NCBI GenBank assembly: GCA_020349965.1
Contig: CP070705.1
Span: forward strand, 1,750,355 to 1,808,357
From: Caldifarciminota bacterium
Lineage (GTDB): Bacteria; Hydrothermota; Tepidihabitantia; SM23-42
Length of the DNA stretch: 58,003 nt
Direction: 5' to 3'
Of the stretch, positions 1 to 9,000 are shown one piece after another; position 1 is the first letter of the stretch; every line of letters begins with the position of its first letter. Under the pieces are notes generated by a model that saw only the letters and a list, made by a program, of their open reading frames with translations, had not been told where the DNA came from and ran no database searches. A program made the translations under genes and the position numbers.

Positions 1-792
1 GCCATGACCGGTGATGGCGTGAACGATGCGCCGGCTCTTAAAGAGGCCGACATCGGCGTCGCCATGGGTCTGCGCGGCACACAGGTGGCGCAAGAGGCTG
101 CCGACATGGTCCTCAGGGACGATGCGTTTGCGACCATCGTCGCGGCGGTTGAGCAAGGCCGAGTTATTTTTAACAATATCCGGAAATTCGTGGTCTATCT
201 GATCTCATGTAATGTGAGCGAAGTCATGAGTGTAGCATTGGCCTCCGTATTCAACATGCCATTGCCGATCCTACCGCTGCAGATCCTCTTCCTCAACCTG
301 ATAACCGATGTATTCCCGGCGCTTGCTCTGGGTATGGGCGAGGGCGATACCCGCATTATGGACCGGCCGCCGCGCGATCCCAGGGAATCCATTCTTGAAC
401 GGCGGCATTGGGTGATGATCGGTATTTATGGTTTCCTGATCATGTGTTCAGTTATCGGCTCACTGCTCTTTGCTTTGTATGTCTTGAATTTCGCGCCTGA
501 AAAGGCGATGACCGTTTCCTTCCTTACGTTCGCGTACGCACAGCTTTGGCATGTCTTCAATATGCGTGACCGCGGTTCACGTTTGCTGCGCAATGAAATA
601 ACGCGGAACCGCTTTGTCTGGGGCGCCTTGCTGTTATGTGTCGCTTTGATCCTGGTTGCGGTTTATGTGCCGGGATTGGCAATGGTATTGAAAGTGACCG
701 ATCCGGGAGTGAGTGGTTGGTCGGTCATCCTTGCGTCCAGTCTGTTCCCGTTGATCATTGGCCAAAGCATCAAATCCTTGCGTTTGAAATAG
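1..792 (+). CDS. P-type cation-transporting ATPase, C-terminal part (partial at window edge)
   Basis: The reading frame is open at base 1, so the N-terminal part lies outside the window and 263 residues are visible. The first residues carry the P-type ATPase hinge motif [11 protein letters not shown], followed by the end of the P domain (DIGVAMG). The rest is a membrane bundle matching the Cation_ATPase_C region: NVSEV in M5, [19 protein letters not shown] in M6, then three or four hydrophobic segments. Proteins of this class (SERCA/PMR1-like) pump Ca2+ or another cation across the inner membrane at the cost of ATP. The ion cannot be fixed, because the phosphorylation site and M4 are missing; M5/M6 retain polar residues (N, D) compatible with Ca2+ or Mn2+. 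A small hairpin follows the stop. Confidence 0.95.
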   Translation, partial: AMTGDGVNDAPALKEADIGVAMGLRGTQVAQEAADMVLRDDAFATIVAAVEQGRVIFNNIRKFVVYLISCNVSEVMSVALASVFNMPLPILPLQILFLNLITDVFPALALGMGEGDTRIMDRPPRDPRESILERRHWVMIGIYGFLIMCSVIGSLLFALYVLNFAPEKAMTVSFLTFAYAQLWHVFNMRDRGSRLLRNEITRNRFVWGALLLCVALILVAVYVPGLAMVLKVTDPGVSGWSVILASSLFPLIIGQSIKSLRLK

Positions 793-799
793 TATCACG

Positions 800-822
800 C
801 CAGACTGGTTCGAGCAGTCTGG
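800..822 (+). terminator. Hairpin after the ATPase gene
   Basis: A perfect 8-base stem (CCAGACTG / CAGTCTGG) with a 7-base loop begins 7 bases after the ATPase stop codon. No T-run follows, so a terminator role is likely only from position. Confidence 0.35.
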
Positions 823-925
823 TACGGCATCCTGTAGAGATTGCTCTTAGGAAATCAACCGTCGTCCCGGCTGGCGAAGTAACTGATAGTTGATTTTGTG
901 AGACAGTATAGCAACGCGTAGTATC

Positions 926-1564
926 TTAAAGTCCTAATTCTTCGCCGACTATTACTACTGTAATTATTGGTTTATATTTATCGTTATTATATTGCCATTC
1001 TATGATAACCGTTTTATTGCAGATTCTCCAAGGTGATGTACAATCACTGCATTCGCCGGTCTTGCCGCATGGCGGCATTGGATCAAAATCCGTGTGGCGT
1101 TTGACGTTCGCCGGAGCAGCGATGTTCCTGATCCTCTTCAAAGCTTCCTCGAGGTCATCGACGATCTTGTTGATTCCAACGACTATGATAACCTTATTTG
1201 GCCCGAAGAGCATGGCTGCTGTGCGGTTACCCTGTCCGTCGACGTTGACGATCTTGCCGTCCAATGTCAAAGCATTCGTGCCGGTCACGAATATATCCGA
1301 AGTCAATGCCCGTTTCTTGATCTCGATATTTTCTTCGACACTCGTTCCCGGCTCCCAGGGATTTAGGAAAGTGTAGTTACCCTTCGACAGTGCATCTACC
1401 AGACCAATCTGCCTTAAGGTTAGCGAGTCACCGAATCCGACAACGCTGCCCTCGGGTATCATGGAGATGACCTTTTCGAATGCCTGCTTCTTGTCTTCTG
1501 CGTAAAGGGCCGGGATATTGTTTTGGTCCAACCTTTTAATGCACTTCTGGATTCTCTCATTCAT
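926..1564 (-). CDS. LUD-domain (DUF162, LutC-like) protein
   Basis: This 212-residue protein matches the LUD family (lactate utilisation LutB/LutC, DUF162). It has the glycine-rich core VVGFGDSLTLRQIGLVDAL near residues 36-54 and the central pattern TGTNALTLDGKIVNVDGQGN. A C-terminal cluster of four cysteines (CGKTGECSDCTSPWRIC) near residues 165-181 is seen in stand-alone family members and could bind metal or iron-sulfur. LutC-type proteins act with LutA/LutB in L-lactate oxidation, but neither partner is nearby, so the substrate is unknown. I chose the ATG at 1564, preceded by AGGTGATAACG; a GTG three codons upstream sits inside that ribosome-binding site. It is transcribed away from the ATPase gene. 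Confidence 0.85.
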   Translation of the reverse strand: MNERIQKCIKRLDQNNIPALYAEDKKQAFEKVISMIPEGSVVGFGDSLTLRQIGLVDALSKGNYTFLNPWEPGTSVEENIEIKKRALTSDIFVTGTNALTLDGKIVNVDGQGNRTAAMLFGPNKVIIVVGINKIVDDLEEALKRIRNIAAPANVKRHTDFDPMPPCGKTGECSDCTSPWRICNKTVIIEWQYNNDKYKPIITVVIVGEELGL

Positions 1565-1649
1565 CGTTATCACCTATACTTTGTCATAAGTATGCTCGCG
1601 CCGTCATGGCATGGTGCAAAGAAATCGACACATGTCCGCTGTCGCGTGA

Positions 1650-1684
1650 GGGTGGGGCAAGGTTCCTCCTACCTTGCCCCACCC
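1650..1684. repeat. Perfect 13-base hairpin between two minus-strand genes
   Basis: GGGTGGGGCAAGG and its exact complement CCTTGCCCCACCC are separated by a 9-base loop. The hairpin begins 8 bases past the stop of the 993-residue secreted-protein gene (minus strand) and lies upstream of the LUD gene. There is no T-run, so it may be a stem-loop repeat or an RNA 3'-end stabiliser instead of an intrinsic terminator. Confidence 0.6.
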
Positions 1685-1692
1685 ATTGACCA

Positions 1693-4674
1693 CTACTTTA
1701 TCCTGAGCACCTTGTGACAAAGCATATCGCCGGTTGCAGGATTGTCAACACGAATGAAATAAACGCCCTGTGGAACCTTTCTACCATGGTCATCAATGCC
1801 GTCCCAGGTGATGTGGTTGACAGATGGTGCAATTGAGGATAGGTCAAAGCGTTTGACTAGGCGTCCGGTTACGTCGTAGATCTTCAGATCGGCGCTGTTC
1901 TGCTCTGCAATTTGACAGGTTATGTTCAGCCTATCCGCAAATGGGTTTGGAAGAGCCGTGATCAAAGCATTACGTACAGGTTGAATCTGTTGCGACATCG
2001 GGCCGCCACTGATTACGTTCTGTTCATACCGGAAAATATGTATTGGACCTACGGCGACATAATCACCGCTAATACGATTGAAGGACATTGTAATAGAACC
2101 GTCTTCATACGAGGCGGGAGGAATCCAGAATTCCAGAGTCTTGGATTCATTTGCATCGCAGGTGACAATTGATTGCTGATCGTTGTCGATCGTTACTTGC
2201 GCCGACCAGGAACCAGATGATTCGTGATAGAATACTGCTTTTGCCTTGTAGGAGTAACCAGGTACGAGTGGGAATTTGTATGTTGCTGCTGTATTGCCGA
2301 TGTCCACCGGAATCCGCCAGTCGTCGATGTAACTGTCGCGGGTAACCAGATAAGGAGAAGGTGTTTTCATACCATTAATTGAGCTGAGATAGGCCTTGCC
2401 CTCCGGATCGAGATGCTGCATTTTTTTGAACTTGATCTCGTAGGGAGGGGCGTTACCTTCCAGCCACACAGTGTAGTGAAAATCGTTGTCGAGTGTGAAT
2501 CGAGCTACGGATTGAGGATAGGAGGAATGGTTGGCCGTATTACTGACATTGATGCGGTCGTCATATGATCTGATCTTATAATAGATGTCGTGCGGACTAT
2601 CCGCTGTCGATTCTTCGTCATAGAGAGTGAAAGAACCAGAAGCATTTACAGGATGGAGAGATGCGAGATTAGTTGTAAAACTGAAATTCACCCACTGGAA
2701 ATCATCCTCGGTCAGATATTTACTGGCGCGATAGACTTCTTCGTGTTGGTTTGGGGGTGCGAGATGCTGCCAGACCACAAAGACCGAATCACCAAAGGTT
2801 TCAACAAAAGGATGAGCTGAATGAGCCCCGTCACTGCCGAATGGCGGCCCCTTGATCTCCCACCAATCACTATCTGGTTTCACTGCATAGGAAACCGTGT
2901 CCTCACGCTGCCAAACAGCATGGAACGAATTGTCCGTCTCACAGCGTACAATTGATGGATTGGTTCGGAGTGGCGGATTGAGGGGACCGAGCTTTTCTTC
3001 GATTATGTCGAACCACCCCTGGCTTGGATTGCTGATTGGAAAGGAGAAAACCTCAAGGGCGTGAGAGTACGTTGGTTTCTTACGAGTGGAAATGGCTCCT
3101 GAACGCGTCGCCAGTATGTGCACGGTAGCGGGTTCGAAGGGATCAATGGCAATCGCCGGCGGTGAATTGAGACGTCGATCACTTGAACCGGCAGGGTTGT
3201 CAAGGTGGTAGATAGTGCTCCAACTTGTCGCTGATGTTTTCCTCCTGTACCATAAGCCACCTTCATCATCAGTCCAGGCTACAGACGGCAGATGGCTACC
3301 ATCTAAGACGATCGCCGGGAATGCGCCTTCACCAATGGTCTCTGGTTCATCCCAATTTGCGCCGCCATCAGACGAGTAATGATATACAATTTCTCCTCCA
3401 CGGGTGTAAACGAGATGGAGTTTCTCTGTGTCTGGTTCCCGTACGAGGTGCCGGTTGCCGTTATAGGCAAGCGCCAGCGAATCATCAGTATCATTGATCA
3501 TATCACCCAGTTTGATTAGGTATCCATCCATCGACCCGGCGCCGTAAGAAAGCGTCACACCGGCAATAATGTAGGTATTGTCGTCGATTTCTTCAATGGA
3601 ATATCCTATGTCAAGTTCTTCGCCACCGATCTCTTTGTACCAGAGAATGTTTCCTTCATCATCAGTCCTAACCACATAGACACTAGTGCTGGCAGAATCA
3701 CTGTCGGTTCTACATTCGCCGCATACGATAAAACCGCCATCATTGGTCACTTCAAGATCAAATCCTTCGGAAAAGCGGTATCCGGCATCGGCGATGAATT
3801 TTGCCCATACAGAATCTCCGCTGAAATCTCTTTTTACCAACCAGGCACGGCCTGGATAGCTATCATCCGAGTATAGTCCAGTTACAACAATTCCATCATC
3901 GACTTCTTTTACCGATCTTCCTTCATCCTCATGGTTACCTCCGAACCCAACAGTCCATTGCTCATTTAGGGATGGGTCCAACTTATGCAAAAAGACGTTA
4001 TAATCACCTGGATTTGACCACTTACCCGTGATGGCATATCCTGGATAAGGTTCCCAGACTTCACATCCTGCGAGACCGCGGTCATTGTATGGAGCGGGGT
4101 TGTAAAGAGTGTCCTCGTCATATATCTGGCCATTCGACCGCGCTACAAAGGTCCACGCATCACCCACGGAGCTACCATTGACGAAAGAGCCGACAACTAG
4201 ATAACAGTCCACATAATAGTCTTCTGTGATTTGCTGGATATAGTTTGCCTCGCCGTTAGGATGTTGATATTCTCGATATATATCCAGGTCCCCGTCGTCG
4301 ACCGAAAATTTCATGAAGAAGGCGCGTGTGCCAGCAGCAAGAAACCGCTGGCCGACAACTACATAGCCGTCCCCCACGCTTGGATCATCCACGGCTATCT
4401 CGACACACCTTCCCTCACATCCAGAAGAATCTGCAATACTCTCCCAATCGATATTGCCTAAGCAATCGGTTTTGACTAGATATACTTTTGCGTCTTGACC
4501 TTGATCAACGTGTCCTGCCATGATAAACCCACCATCTGGCGTCTGGCGCATCGATACGATTTCCTCATAGCCCGATGTTCCGAACGTTTTTGTCCAAACA
4601 ATATTCGGTCCCTGGGCATACGATGCTGTCGACAGTATGAGTAGGGCTACGCAGATATTTGCGAATAATTTCAT
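1693..4674 (-). CDS. Large secreted protein with T9SS/FlgD-like sorting tail
   Basis: A 993-residue exported protein. Residues 1-20 form a signal peptide (MKLFANICVALLILSTASYA). The first ~400 residues contain repeated motifs of the type GGFIMAGH / GYVVVGQ / GYAITGKW / DGGFIVCGE / TYIIAGV, as in beta-propeller proteins. Residues ~405-480 look like a BNR/sialidase-like strand set (YSSDGGANWDEPE). The last ~85 residues are a FlgD/T9SS type-A sorting domain: LPNPFADRLNI, then LKIYDVTGRLVKRFDLS, WDGIDDHGRKVPQGVYFIRV and a basic C-terminus. The protein is probably on the cell surface or released. A strong ribosome-binding site (GGGGAGGACAAA) fixes the start. No catalytic motif was recognised, so the activity is unknown. 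Confidence 0.9.
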   Translation of the reverse strand: MKLFANICVALLILSTASYAQGPNIVWTKTFGTSGYEEIVSMRQTPDGGFIMAGHVDQGQDAKVYLVKTDCLGNIDWESIADSSGCEGRCVEIAVDDPSVGDGYVVVGQRFLAAGTRAFFMKFSVDDGDLDIYREYQHPNGEANYIQQITEDYYVDCYLVVGSFVNGSSVGDAWTFVARSNGQIYDEDTLYNPAPYNDRGLAGCEVWEPYPGYAITGKWSNPGDYNVFLHKLDPSLNEQWTVGFGGNHEDEGRSVKEVDDGIVVTGLYSDDSYPGRAWLVKRDFSGDSVWAKFIADAGYRFSEGFDLEVTNDGGFIVCGECRTDSDSASTSVYVVRTDDEGNILWYKEIGGEELDIGYSIEEIDDNTYIIAGVTLSYGAGSMDGYLIKLGDMINDTDDSLALAYNGNRHLVREPDTEKLHLVYTRGGEIVYHYSSDGGANWDEPETIGEGAFPAIVLDGSHLPSVAWTDDEGGLWYRRKTSATSWSTIYHLDNPAGSSDRRLNSPPAIAIDPFEPATVHILATRSGAISTRKKPTYSHALEVFSFPISNPSQGWFDIIEEKLGPLNPPLRTNPSIVRCETDNSFHAVWQREDTVSYAVKPDSDWWEIKGPPFGSDGAHSAHPFVETFGDSVFVVWQHLAPPNQHEEVYRASKYLTEDDFQWVNFSFTTNLASLHPVNASGSFTLYDEESTADSPHDIYYKIRSYDDRINVSNTANHSSYPQSVARFTLDNDFHYTVWLEGNAPPYEIKFKKMQHLDPEGKAYLSSINGMKTPSPYLVTRDSYIDDWRIPVDIGNTAATYKFPLVPGYSYKAKAVFYHESSGSWSAQVTIDNDQQSIVTCDANESKTLEFWIPPASYEDGSITMSFNRISGDYVAVGPIHIFRYEQNVISGGPMSQQIQPVRNALITALPNPFADRLNITCQIAEQNSADLKIYDVTGRLVKRFDLSSIAPSVNHITWDGIDDHGRKVPQGVYFIRVDNPATGDMLCHKVLRIK

Positions 4675-5383
4675 TTTGTCCTCCCCTGCAAATGGTTCAT
4701 ATACTATTTCCTTATTGTTTTGTTCCTCTCTAACCCCCTACTCCGCCTCTACTTGTAAAAAACCAAATGCGCCGGCGTATCTATGGGCCCATTTTTCCAT
4801 CACCTCCTTTTTATATTCTTTAATACCTCGTATTACGGATGCTCAATATTGATATGCCGTTTATTTAATTCATGTTGATTATGAATATTCCATGCTGTAT
4901 GACCTATGACTATCTTGTTTGCTACTTCGCAAAGTTGAATGTTCTGCAGTATGTTGACTCGTACAGCCCTGGTAAATATTGAAGGGGGAAACCATGGCAG
5001 TGTTATTCTGACTTTTGAATATACGATGATATTCTTGTAGGGCATACCACCTCGGCGTATTACTATATATGTCGTATAGGTTGTGTCAAGAGCAATGAGT
5101 AGTTGGATTGGAAAATACATATCAATTGCAGTACGGTCTGAATGTATACTCCATAAATTGGAATTGCCGATTCCGTTGCGGATTGGAACCGGGGCATGAC
5201 GGTTGATACTGGACCGTATTGTACACGAGGTCGTTAGCTGATGTGTTCGCACAGCGTCAGATTTTTATGAAAGAAAAGGAAAAATGCGGTGTTAACAATC
5301 AAAAAAAAACATCCTCACTGCAAAATCCATATTATTGCTATAATCCAATGATCATATTAAGCCTTGAAAACGGGAGGAAATGT
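4675..5383. other. Long intergenic region without a convincing gene
   Basis: About 700 bases lie between two divergent genes. The minus strand is open from 5252 to 4833 (139 residues from a GTG), but it has no ribosome-binding site and no family resemblance that I recognise, so I do not call it a gene. A TATAAT box at 5339-5344 could be the -10 of the gene starting at 5384; no good -35 box stands in front of it. The region is AT-rich compared with the flanking coding sequence. Confidence 0.6.
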
Positions 5384-6079
5384 ATGACAGTAGAAGAAAT
5401 CGAAGATCGAGTAGGTGATATCGAGAAGAAGCTTGATCAGAAGAAGAAGAGCGTATGGGATATATTCCTTGGTCTCGGTGCTGTGCTTATTCCCGCCACT
5501 ATTGCCTTGGTCGGTTACCTCATAGCCCATCGCATAGAGAAGGGCCAATTGGGCGTTGCACAAACAAATGTGAGAGTCGATCAGTCGGAGCTGATAAGGA
5601 AATTCATGACTTCCCTCACCAGCAAAAATACGGATGAACGTGCGTTAGCGGTTTTTGCGGTGACCTACGCGGTCCCTGTCTTCAACGAATTCCTTGTAAC
5701 ACGGGAGACCGAAAGGAAAGATACTGGGAGTTATGTGGAGTGGTCAGCGAAATATGCACTTGACATACGTTTGAACCAACTGATTGAAGACCTGTATGCG
5801 CCAGCTTCTCGAACACGAACAGCAAGTGCCGAAGAGATCATACAAGTGTGGCGTTCAGACACTATGTTAGTACCTAAGTTGTTGAATTATGCCAAGGAAC
5901 ATATGGATAATGATAATGGAATTTACAATACTGTAGTCGTTCTGAATTCCATTGATCCTAAATCATTAACAAAATATGAAAGTAGTATAAAGAGTTTCTT
6001 GGATGAAGCAAGAAAGGTAGGTCCGAAGACCAGAAGCCAAATAGACCGCATTTCTTCGCGATTGTCCAATGTGGAATAG
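5384..6079 (+). CDS. Membrane-anchored protein of unknown function
   Basis: A 231-residue protein that I do not recognise. The N-terminus is a short charged helix (TVEEIEDRVGDIEKKLDQKK), followed by one transmembrane segment near residues 30-50 (VWDIFLGLGAVLIPATIALV). The remainder is a helical soluble domain rich in charged residues. The topology suggests a single-pass inner-membrane protein with a large C-terminal helical domain. The frame is open further upstream to 5219, but the ATG at 5384 directly follows GGGAGGAAATGT, a strong ribosome-binding site. It stands alone and has a hairpin after its stop. Confidence 0.75.
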   Translation: MTVEEIEDRVGDIEKKLDQKKKSVWDIFLGLGAVLIPATIALVGYLIAHRIEKGQLGVAQTNVRVDQSELIRKFMTSLTSKNTDERALAVFAVTYAVPVFNEFLVTRETERKDTGSYVEWSAKYALDIRLNQLIEDLYAPASRTRTASAEEIIQVWRSDTMLVPKLLNYAKEHMDNDNGIYNTVVVLNSIDPKSLTKYESSIKSFLDEARKVGPKTRSQIDRISSRLSNVE

Positions 6080-6154
6080 TTGAAAATTCCTGGCGGTGTA
6101 GATTTAACCAATTACACGTGCTTGCCGAGACTTGAGATTATTAGGCTTGGGGAG

Positions 6155-6187
6155 ATGAGGTCGGCCAGATTACCTGACCGACCTCAT
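6155..6187 (+). terminator. Hairpin downstream of the 5384-6079 gene
   Basis: A perfect 10-base stem (ATGAGGTCGG / CCGACCTCAT) with a 13-base loop is followed by a short T-containing stretch (TTTA). It probably ends the transcript of the preceding gene. Confidence 0.5.
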
Positions 6188-6211
6188 TTACTCGTGCTTA
6201 TTCAGCAGTGA

Positions 6212-6480
6212 TCATTCTTCCAAGTACACAGTTATGTGGACCGTGGTGTCGTGGTAGAGTTTATCATTAATAGAATCTGTTCCGGGGAACCACTGGTCAC
6301 CAAATTAGGACGGGCACGATACCCTTAAAGAGTTCTGGGACACGGGGTTGCTTTTCAACACAAAGGTGTGTAGCAGGTCTTTGATTATCTTCATCTCCGA
6401 AATAGATGCAAGCTACACATGATTTCGAGAGCATGTTTTCGCTTGCATCTTTAGCCAGAGCGTGTCCCCGTAAGTTAGGA
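6212..6480 (-). pseudogene. Possible remnant of a sorting-tail protein
   Basis: One minus-strand frame reads protein-like text broken by TAG at 6413-6415 and TAA at 6305-6307. It includes YGDTLWLKMQAKTCSRNHV, then HTFVLKSNPVSQNSLRV, then GDQWFPGTDSINDKLYHDTT, and ends at a TGA at 6212. The middle piece resembles the NP-containing start of the sorting tails found elsewhere in this window. The density of stops is not proof: a random frame of this length could have this few. Low-confidence call. Confidence 0.22.
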
Positions 6481-6492
6481 AATTTGTAATCG

Positions 6493-6520
6493 TTGACACT
6501 ACTCTGCAGCTATTTATAAT
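6493..6520 (+). promoter_or_regulatory. Consensus promoter TTGACA-16-TATAAT for the GH113-like gene
   Basis: TTGACA at 6493-6498 and TATAAT at 6515-6520 are separated by 16 bases. Expected transcription start is near 6527, giving a leader of about 30 bases to the ATG at 6557, with no clear Shine-Dalgarno sequence. Confidence 0.75.
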
Positions 6521-6556
6521 AAACGGCGCTGTAATAACGTAAGACCAAACACGATA

Positions 6557-7585
6557 ATGAAGATTTTTCGATCTTATGCAAATCGCGGACAACGCGTTGC
6601 AGTATTCGTTGTCATAATGACATCTTTCTTACTGTGGGGGATCTCCTGCAACGACGGAAGATATGGCGAGATCGTCGACTATCGCAAAGGAATGAGCATA
6701 CCGAGCTGGCAGAGCCATGAGTACCTGGACAGCCGTGTCATCGAGTCGATGCTTGCCTTGAGTGAGACAGGCGCCGACTACATTGCCATTGTGCCGACCT
6801 GGTACCAGGAATCTGCGCAAGGCGATTCCATCTATCCAACGGCAAGCACGCCGGTGGATAGTGCGGTCATCCACGTCATCAATGAAGCGAGGGCACTGGG
6901 GTATGGAGTGATGCTGAAACCTCATGTCGATGTCGAGGACGGTACATTCAGGGGCGATATTTTTCCTGCCGACATCGATTCGTGGTTCGGTTCCTATGAG
7001 CAATTCATACTTCACAACGCGGGAATAGCCCAGCTCACCGGCGTTGAAATATTCTGTATCGGCACTGAATTTAAGCGGCTCTCATCAAGATCGGAATGGA
7101 TCGACATTATCGCTTCAGTTAAGAGTATATATGATGGAATGACAGTCTATGCGGCCAACTGGGACGAATATCCGTCGGTAAGTTTCTGGGAGTATCTCGA
7201 TTACGTCGGCATAGATGCTTACTTTCCCCTGGCGCGCGACAGAGAGGCGACGATAGAGGAATACCTTCAGAATTTTGAACTCTGGCTTTTTCAGATCGAC
7301 AATTACCAGAGCAGCGTCGGCAAAGATATCATCATCACCGAAGTAGGATTCAGAAGTGTACGGGGCTGCGCGGTCGAACCCTATGAATGGCAAGAGGACG
7401 GGATCATGGATGAAGAATCTCAGGCCGATGCGTACCGGACGATCCTGGCTACCCTTCAGAGAAAACAATGGCTGGAGGGGATATTTTTCTGGCAGTGGGA
7501 TCCCATACTAAGTGAAGATTCAATCGGATATACGCCCTATAGCAAACTTGCAGAAGACGTGTTGCGCGAGTTCTGGGTTGAGTGA
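6557..7585 (+). CDS. GH113-like glycoside hydrolase, probable lipoprotein
   Basis: A 342-residue protein resembling glycoside hydrolase family 113 (beta-mannanase-like TIM barrels). Residues 13-31 form a hydrophobic signal ending at Cys31 (LLWGISC), a possible but non-canonical lipobox. Family features follow: KGMSIPSW at the first strand, the strand-4 motif VEIFCIGTEFKR with the likely acid/base Glu171, the strand-6 motif WEYLDYVGIDAYFPL, and IIITEVGF with the likely nucleophile Glu262. FFWQWD near the end is typical of the last strands. It probably hydrolyses a mannan or related beta-linked glycan at the cell surface; the substrate is not proven. It has a consensus promoter and is followed without a gap by the next gene. 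Confidence 0.82.
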   Translation: MKIFRSYANRGQRVAVFVVIMTSFLLWGISCNDGRYGEIVDYRKGMSIPSWQSHEYLDSRVIESMLALSETGADYIAIVPTWYQESAQGDSIYPTASTPVDSAVIHVINEARALGYGVMLKPHVDVEDGTFRGDIFPADIDSWFGSYEQFILHNAGIAQLTGVEIFCIGTEFKRLSSRSEWIDIIASVKSIYDGMTVYAANWDEYPSVSFWEYLDYVGIDAYFPLARDREATIEEYLQNFELWLFQIDNYQSSVGKDIIITEVGFRSVRGCAVEPYEWQEDGIMDEESQADAYRTILATLQRKQWLEGIFFWQWDPILSEDSIGYTPYSKLAEDVLREFWVE

Positions 7586-8313
7586 TGAGTGTCTTTTATT
7601 GTGTTGTAACACTCCTGGTCTTCCCTCAGGCTGCTGGTTCAGAACTGATCGTTGGAACGTCATTGAACGCGTTGACGTTCACTCCCAGATGGAGTATTGA
7701 ACCTTATCCAGGTTACCAGGGGTTTCTTGCCAATGAACTTAAATTGTCACACGCCATGCTGTACGGTAGGAATCTATCTTTGGGAGTAGAAATTGGTGTG
7801 GCCAATAGATTCCACTTCACCTATTTCGAATCTTATGCTGCATGGGGATTGCATGATACAAAGGTTTGGCTGATGGGGCATTCTTTCGGCACCATAAGTC
7901 TATTGGCACGGCTGGGCTTGCCGACCGGATTGTACGATGCGGGTATAGGACCAGGAGCCTACTGGTTTGAAATATATGCGAAGAAAGCCCGCATCATATG
8001 TAGCAGCATTTGCATCGGGTATGAGTGGATAGGTACAAACCCAGACGAGGTGAACAACGGCGATAGAATTCACCTCGGGCTTGAGATATTTAGCTGGTTT
8101 GGAATCCACTGTCAATATGCATTTTCTGATCATGGTACATACTATTCGCTCAATGACTCGCCTTCTTTTGCGGTGGAAATTTCACTTTCGAAGAACTTCA
8201 CGTTCTCAAAAGTCTACAACATCGCGCTAGTTTTCAACCAGACCGTACTGGGGAAAGACATCCCTGTTTCGACCAGTGTGTCATTGAGAATGTCGCGCAG
8301 CAGAACGCGATAA
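7585..8313 (+). CDS. Exported protein, probable outer-membrane beta-barrel
   Basis: A 242-residue protein without a recognised family. After a signal peptide (about residues 1-18, MSVFYCVVTLLVFPQAAG) the sequence alternates hydrophobic and polar residues with many aromatic and glycine residues, as in small outer-membrane barrels. Examples are LSLGVEIGVANRFHFTYFES, ICIGYEWIG and IHLGLEIFSWFGIHCQYAF. It ends with strand-like SVSLRMSRSRTR, which lacks the usual terminal Phe. The ATG overlaps the stop of the GH113-like gene by one base (TGATG); a GTG one codon earlier is also possible. This implies translational coupling and a shared function at the envelope. Confidence 0.7.
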   Translation: MSVFYCVVTLLVFPQAAGSELIVGTSLNALTFTPRWSIEPYPGYQGFLANELKLSHAMLYGRNLSLGVEIGVANRFHFTYFESYAAWGLHDTKVWLMGHSFGTISLLARLGLPTGLYDAGIGPGAYWFEIYAKKARIICSSICIGYEWIGTNPDEVNNGDRIHLGLEIFSWFGIHCQYAFSDHGTYYSLNDSPSFAVEISLSKNFTFSKVYNIALVFNQTVLGKDIPVSTSVSLRMSRSRTR

Positions 8314-8371
8314 GGAATTATTTTGCCAACTATGTTTGCAGTTATATCCGCTCGGACCTGAGGGTGATCGA

Positions 8372-8923
8372 ATGAAACGCAGATCAAAACTCAGAGTTCG
8401 CATTGACGGCTCAATTGTATATCTGCGCCCTGTCAAATTGGACGACGCTCCGGTGATCAGAAAATGGCACAATGATCCGCAGCTCATGCGGCTGGCAAGG
8501 GTCGGCGAGAAGAAGACGACGTTGAAGCAGGAGCGTATTGACATTCGAGCCACGCGTAAGTCGGACAGAGAGGCGTATCATATGATAGTTAGTAAGCCGA
8601 ATGGATCTGCGATCGGGTTCCTCCGCTTCAACTACATCGACAGAACGAGCGGTAACGTGTGGCTACGTGTAATGATCGGAGAGAGGCACACACGTGGTAA
8701 AGGATATGCCCGTGAAGCGCTGCAGATTTATCTCAAATGGCTTTTCGACGTGATAGGTATCCATCGGGTGACACTTGAATGCTATGCGACCAATGAACGT
8801 GCGGTTAAATTCTACCGGCAACTCGGGTTTCGAAAGGAAGGTGTATTACGAGAGGCGGTTTTGATCGACGGCAAGTATTATGACATCTTTTCCTTTGGTT
8901 TGTTGAGGGAAGATTTGCAGTGA
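8372..8923 (+). CDS. GNAT-family N-acetyltransferase (RimJ/RimL-type)
   Basis: A 183-residue protein of the Acetyltransf_3 type. It opens with the typical IVYLRPVKLDDAPVIRKWHNDP. The acetyl-CoA pyrophosphate-binding motif is RHTRGKGYAREAL near residues 108-120. It is followed by HRVTLECYATNERAVKFYRQLGFRKEGVLREAV, the signature of RimJ/RimL and of small-molecule acetyltransferases. It transfers acetyl from acetyl-CoA to an amine, either a protein N-terminus, a polyamine or a sugar nucleotide; the acceptor is unknown. I chose ATG 8372, preceded by GAGGGTGATCGA; a TTG at 8336 is in frame but has no ribosome-binding site. Confidence 0.9.
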   Translation: MKRRSKLRVRIDGSIVYLRPVKLDDAPVIRKWHNDPQLMRLARVGEKKTTLKQERIDIRATRKSDREAYHMIVSKPNGSAIGFLRFNYIDRTSGNVWLRVMIGERHTRGKGYAREALQIYLKWLFDVIGIHRVTLECYATNERAVKFYRQLGFRKEGVLREAVLIDGKYYDIFSFGLLREDLQ

Positions 8924-8952
8924 CCGGCCGTTGCCATTGCACGGACACTTCG

Positions 8953-8981
8953 TTGACTTCGCGGCATGTTTGAGGTATATT
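8953..8981 (+). promoter_or_regulatory. Promoter TTGACT-17-TATATT for the 9001 gene
   Basis: TTGACT at 8953-8958 and TATATT at 8976-8981 with a 17-base spacer. AGGAGAGG at 8988-8995 follows as the ribosome-binding site of the ATG at 9001. Confidence 0.65.
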
Positions 8982-9000
8982 GTAAGCAGGAGAGGTTACT

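Noticed and set aside
4833-5252. 139-residue minus-strand open frame
   Set aside because: GTG start, no ribosome-binding site, no recognised family, in an AT-rich spacer. It could be a decayed gene but nothing supports it as a live one.
5219-5383. N-terminal extension of the 5384 gene
   Set aside because: The extension is not membrane- or domain-like, and the strong ribosome-binding site stands directly before ATG 5384.
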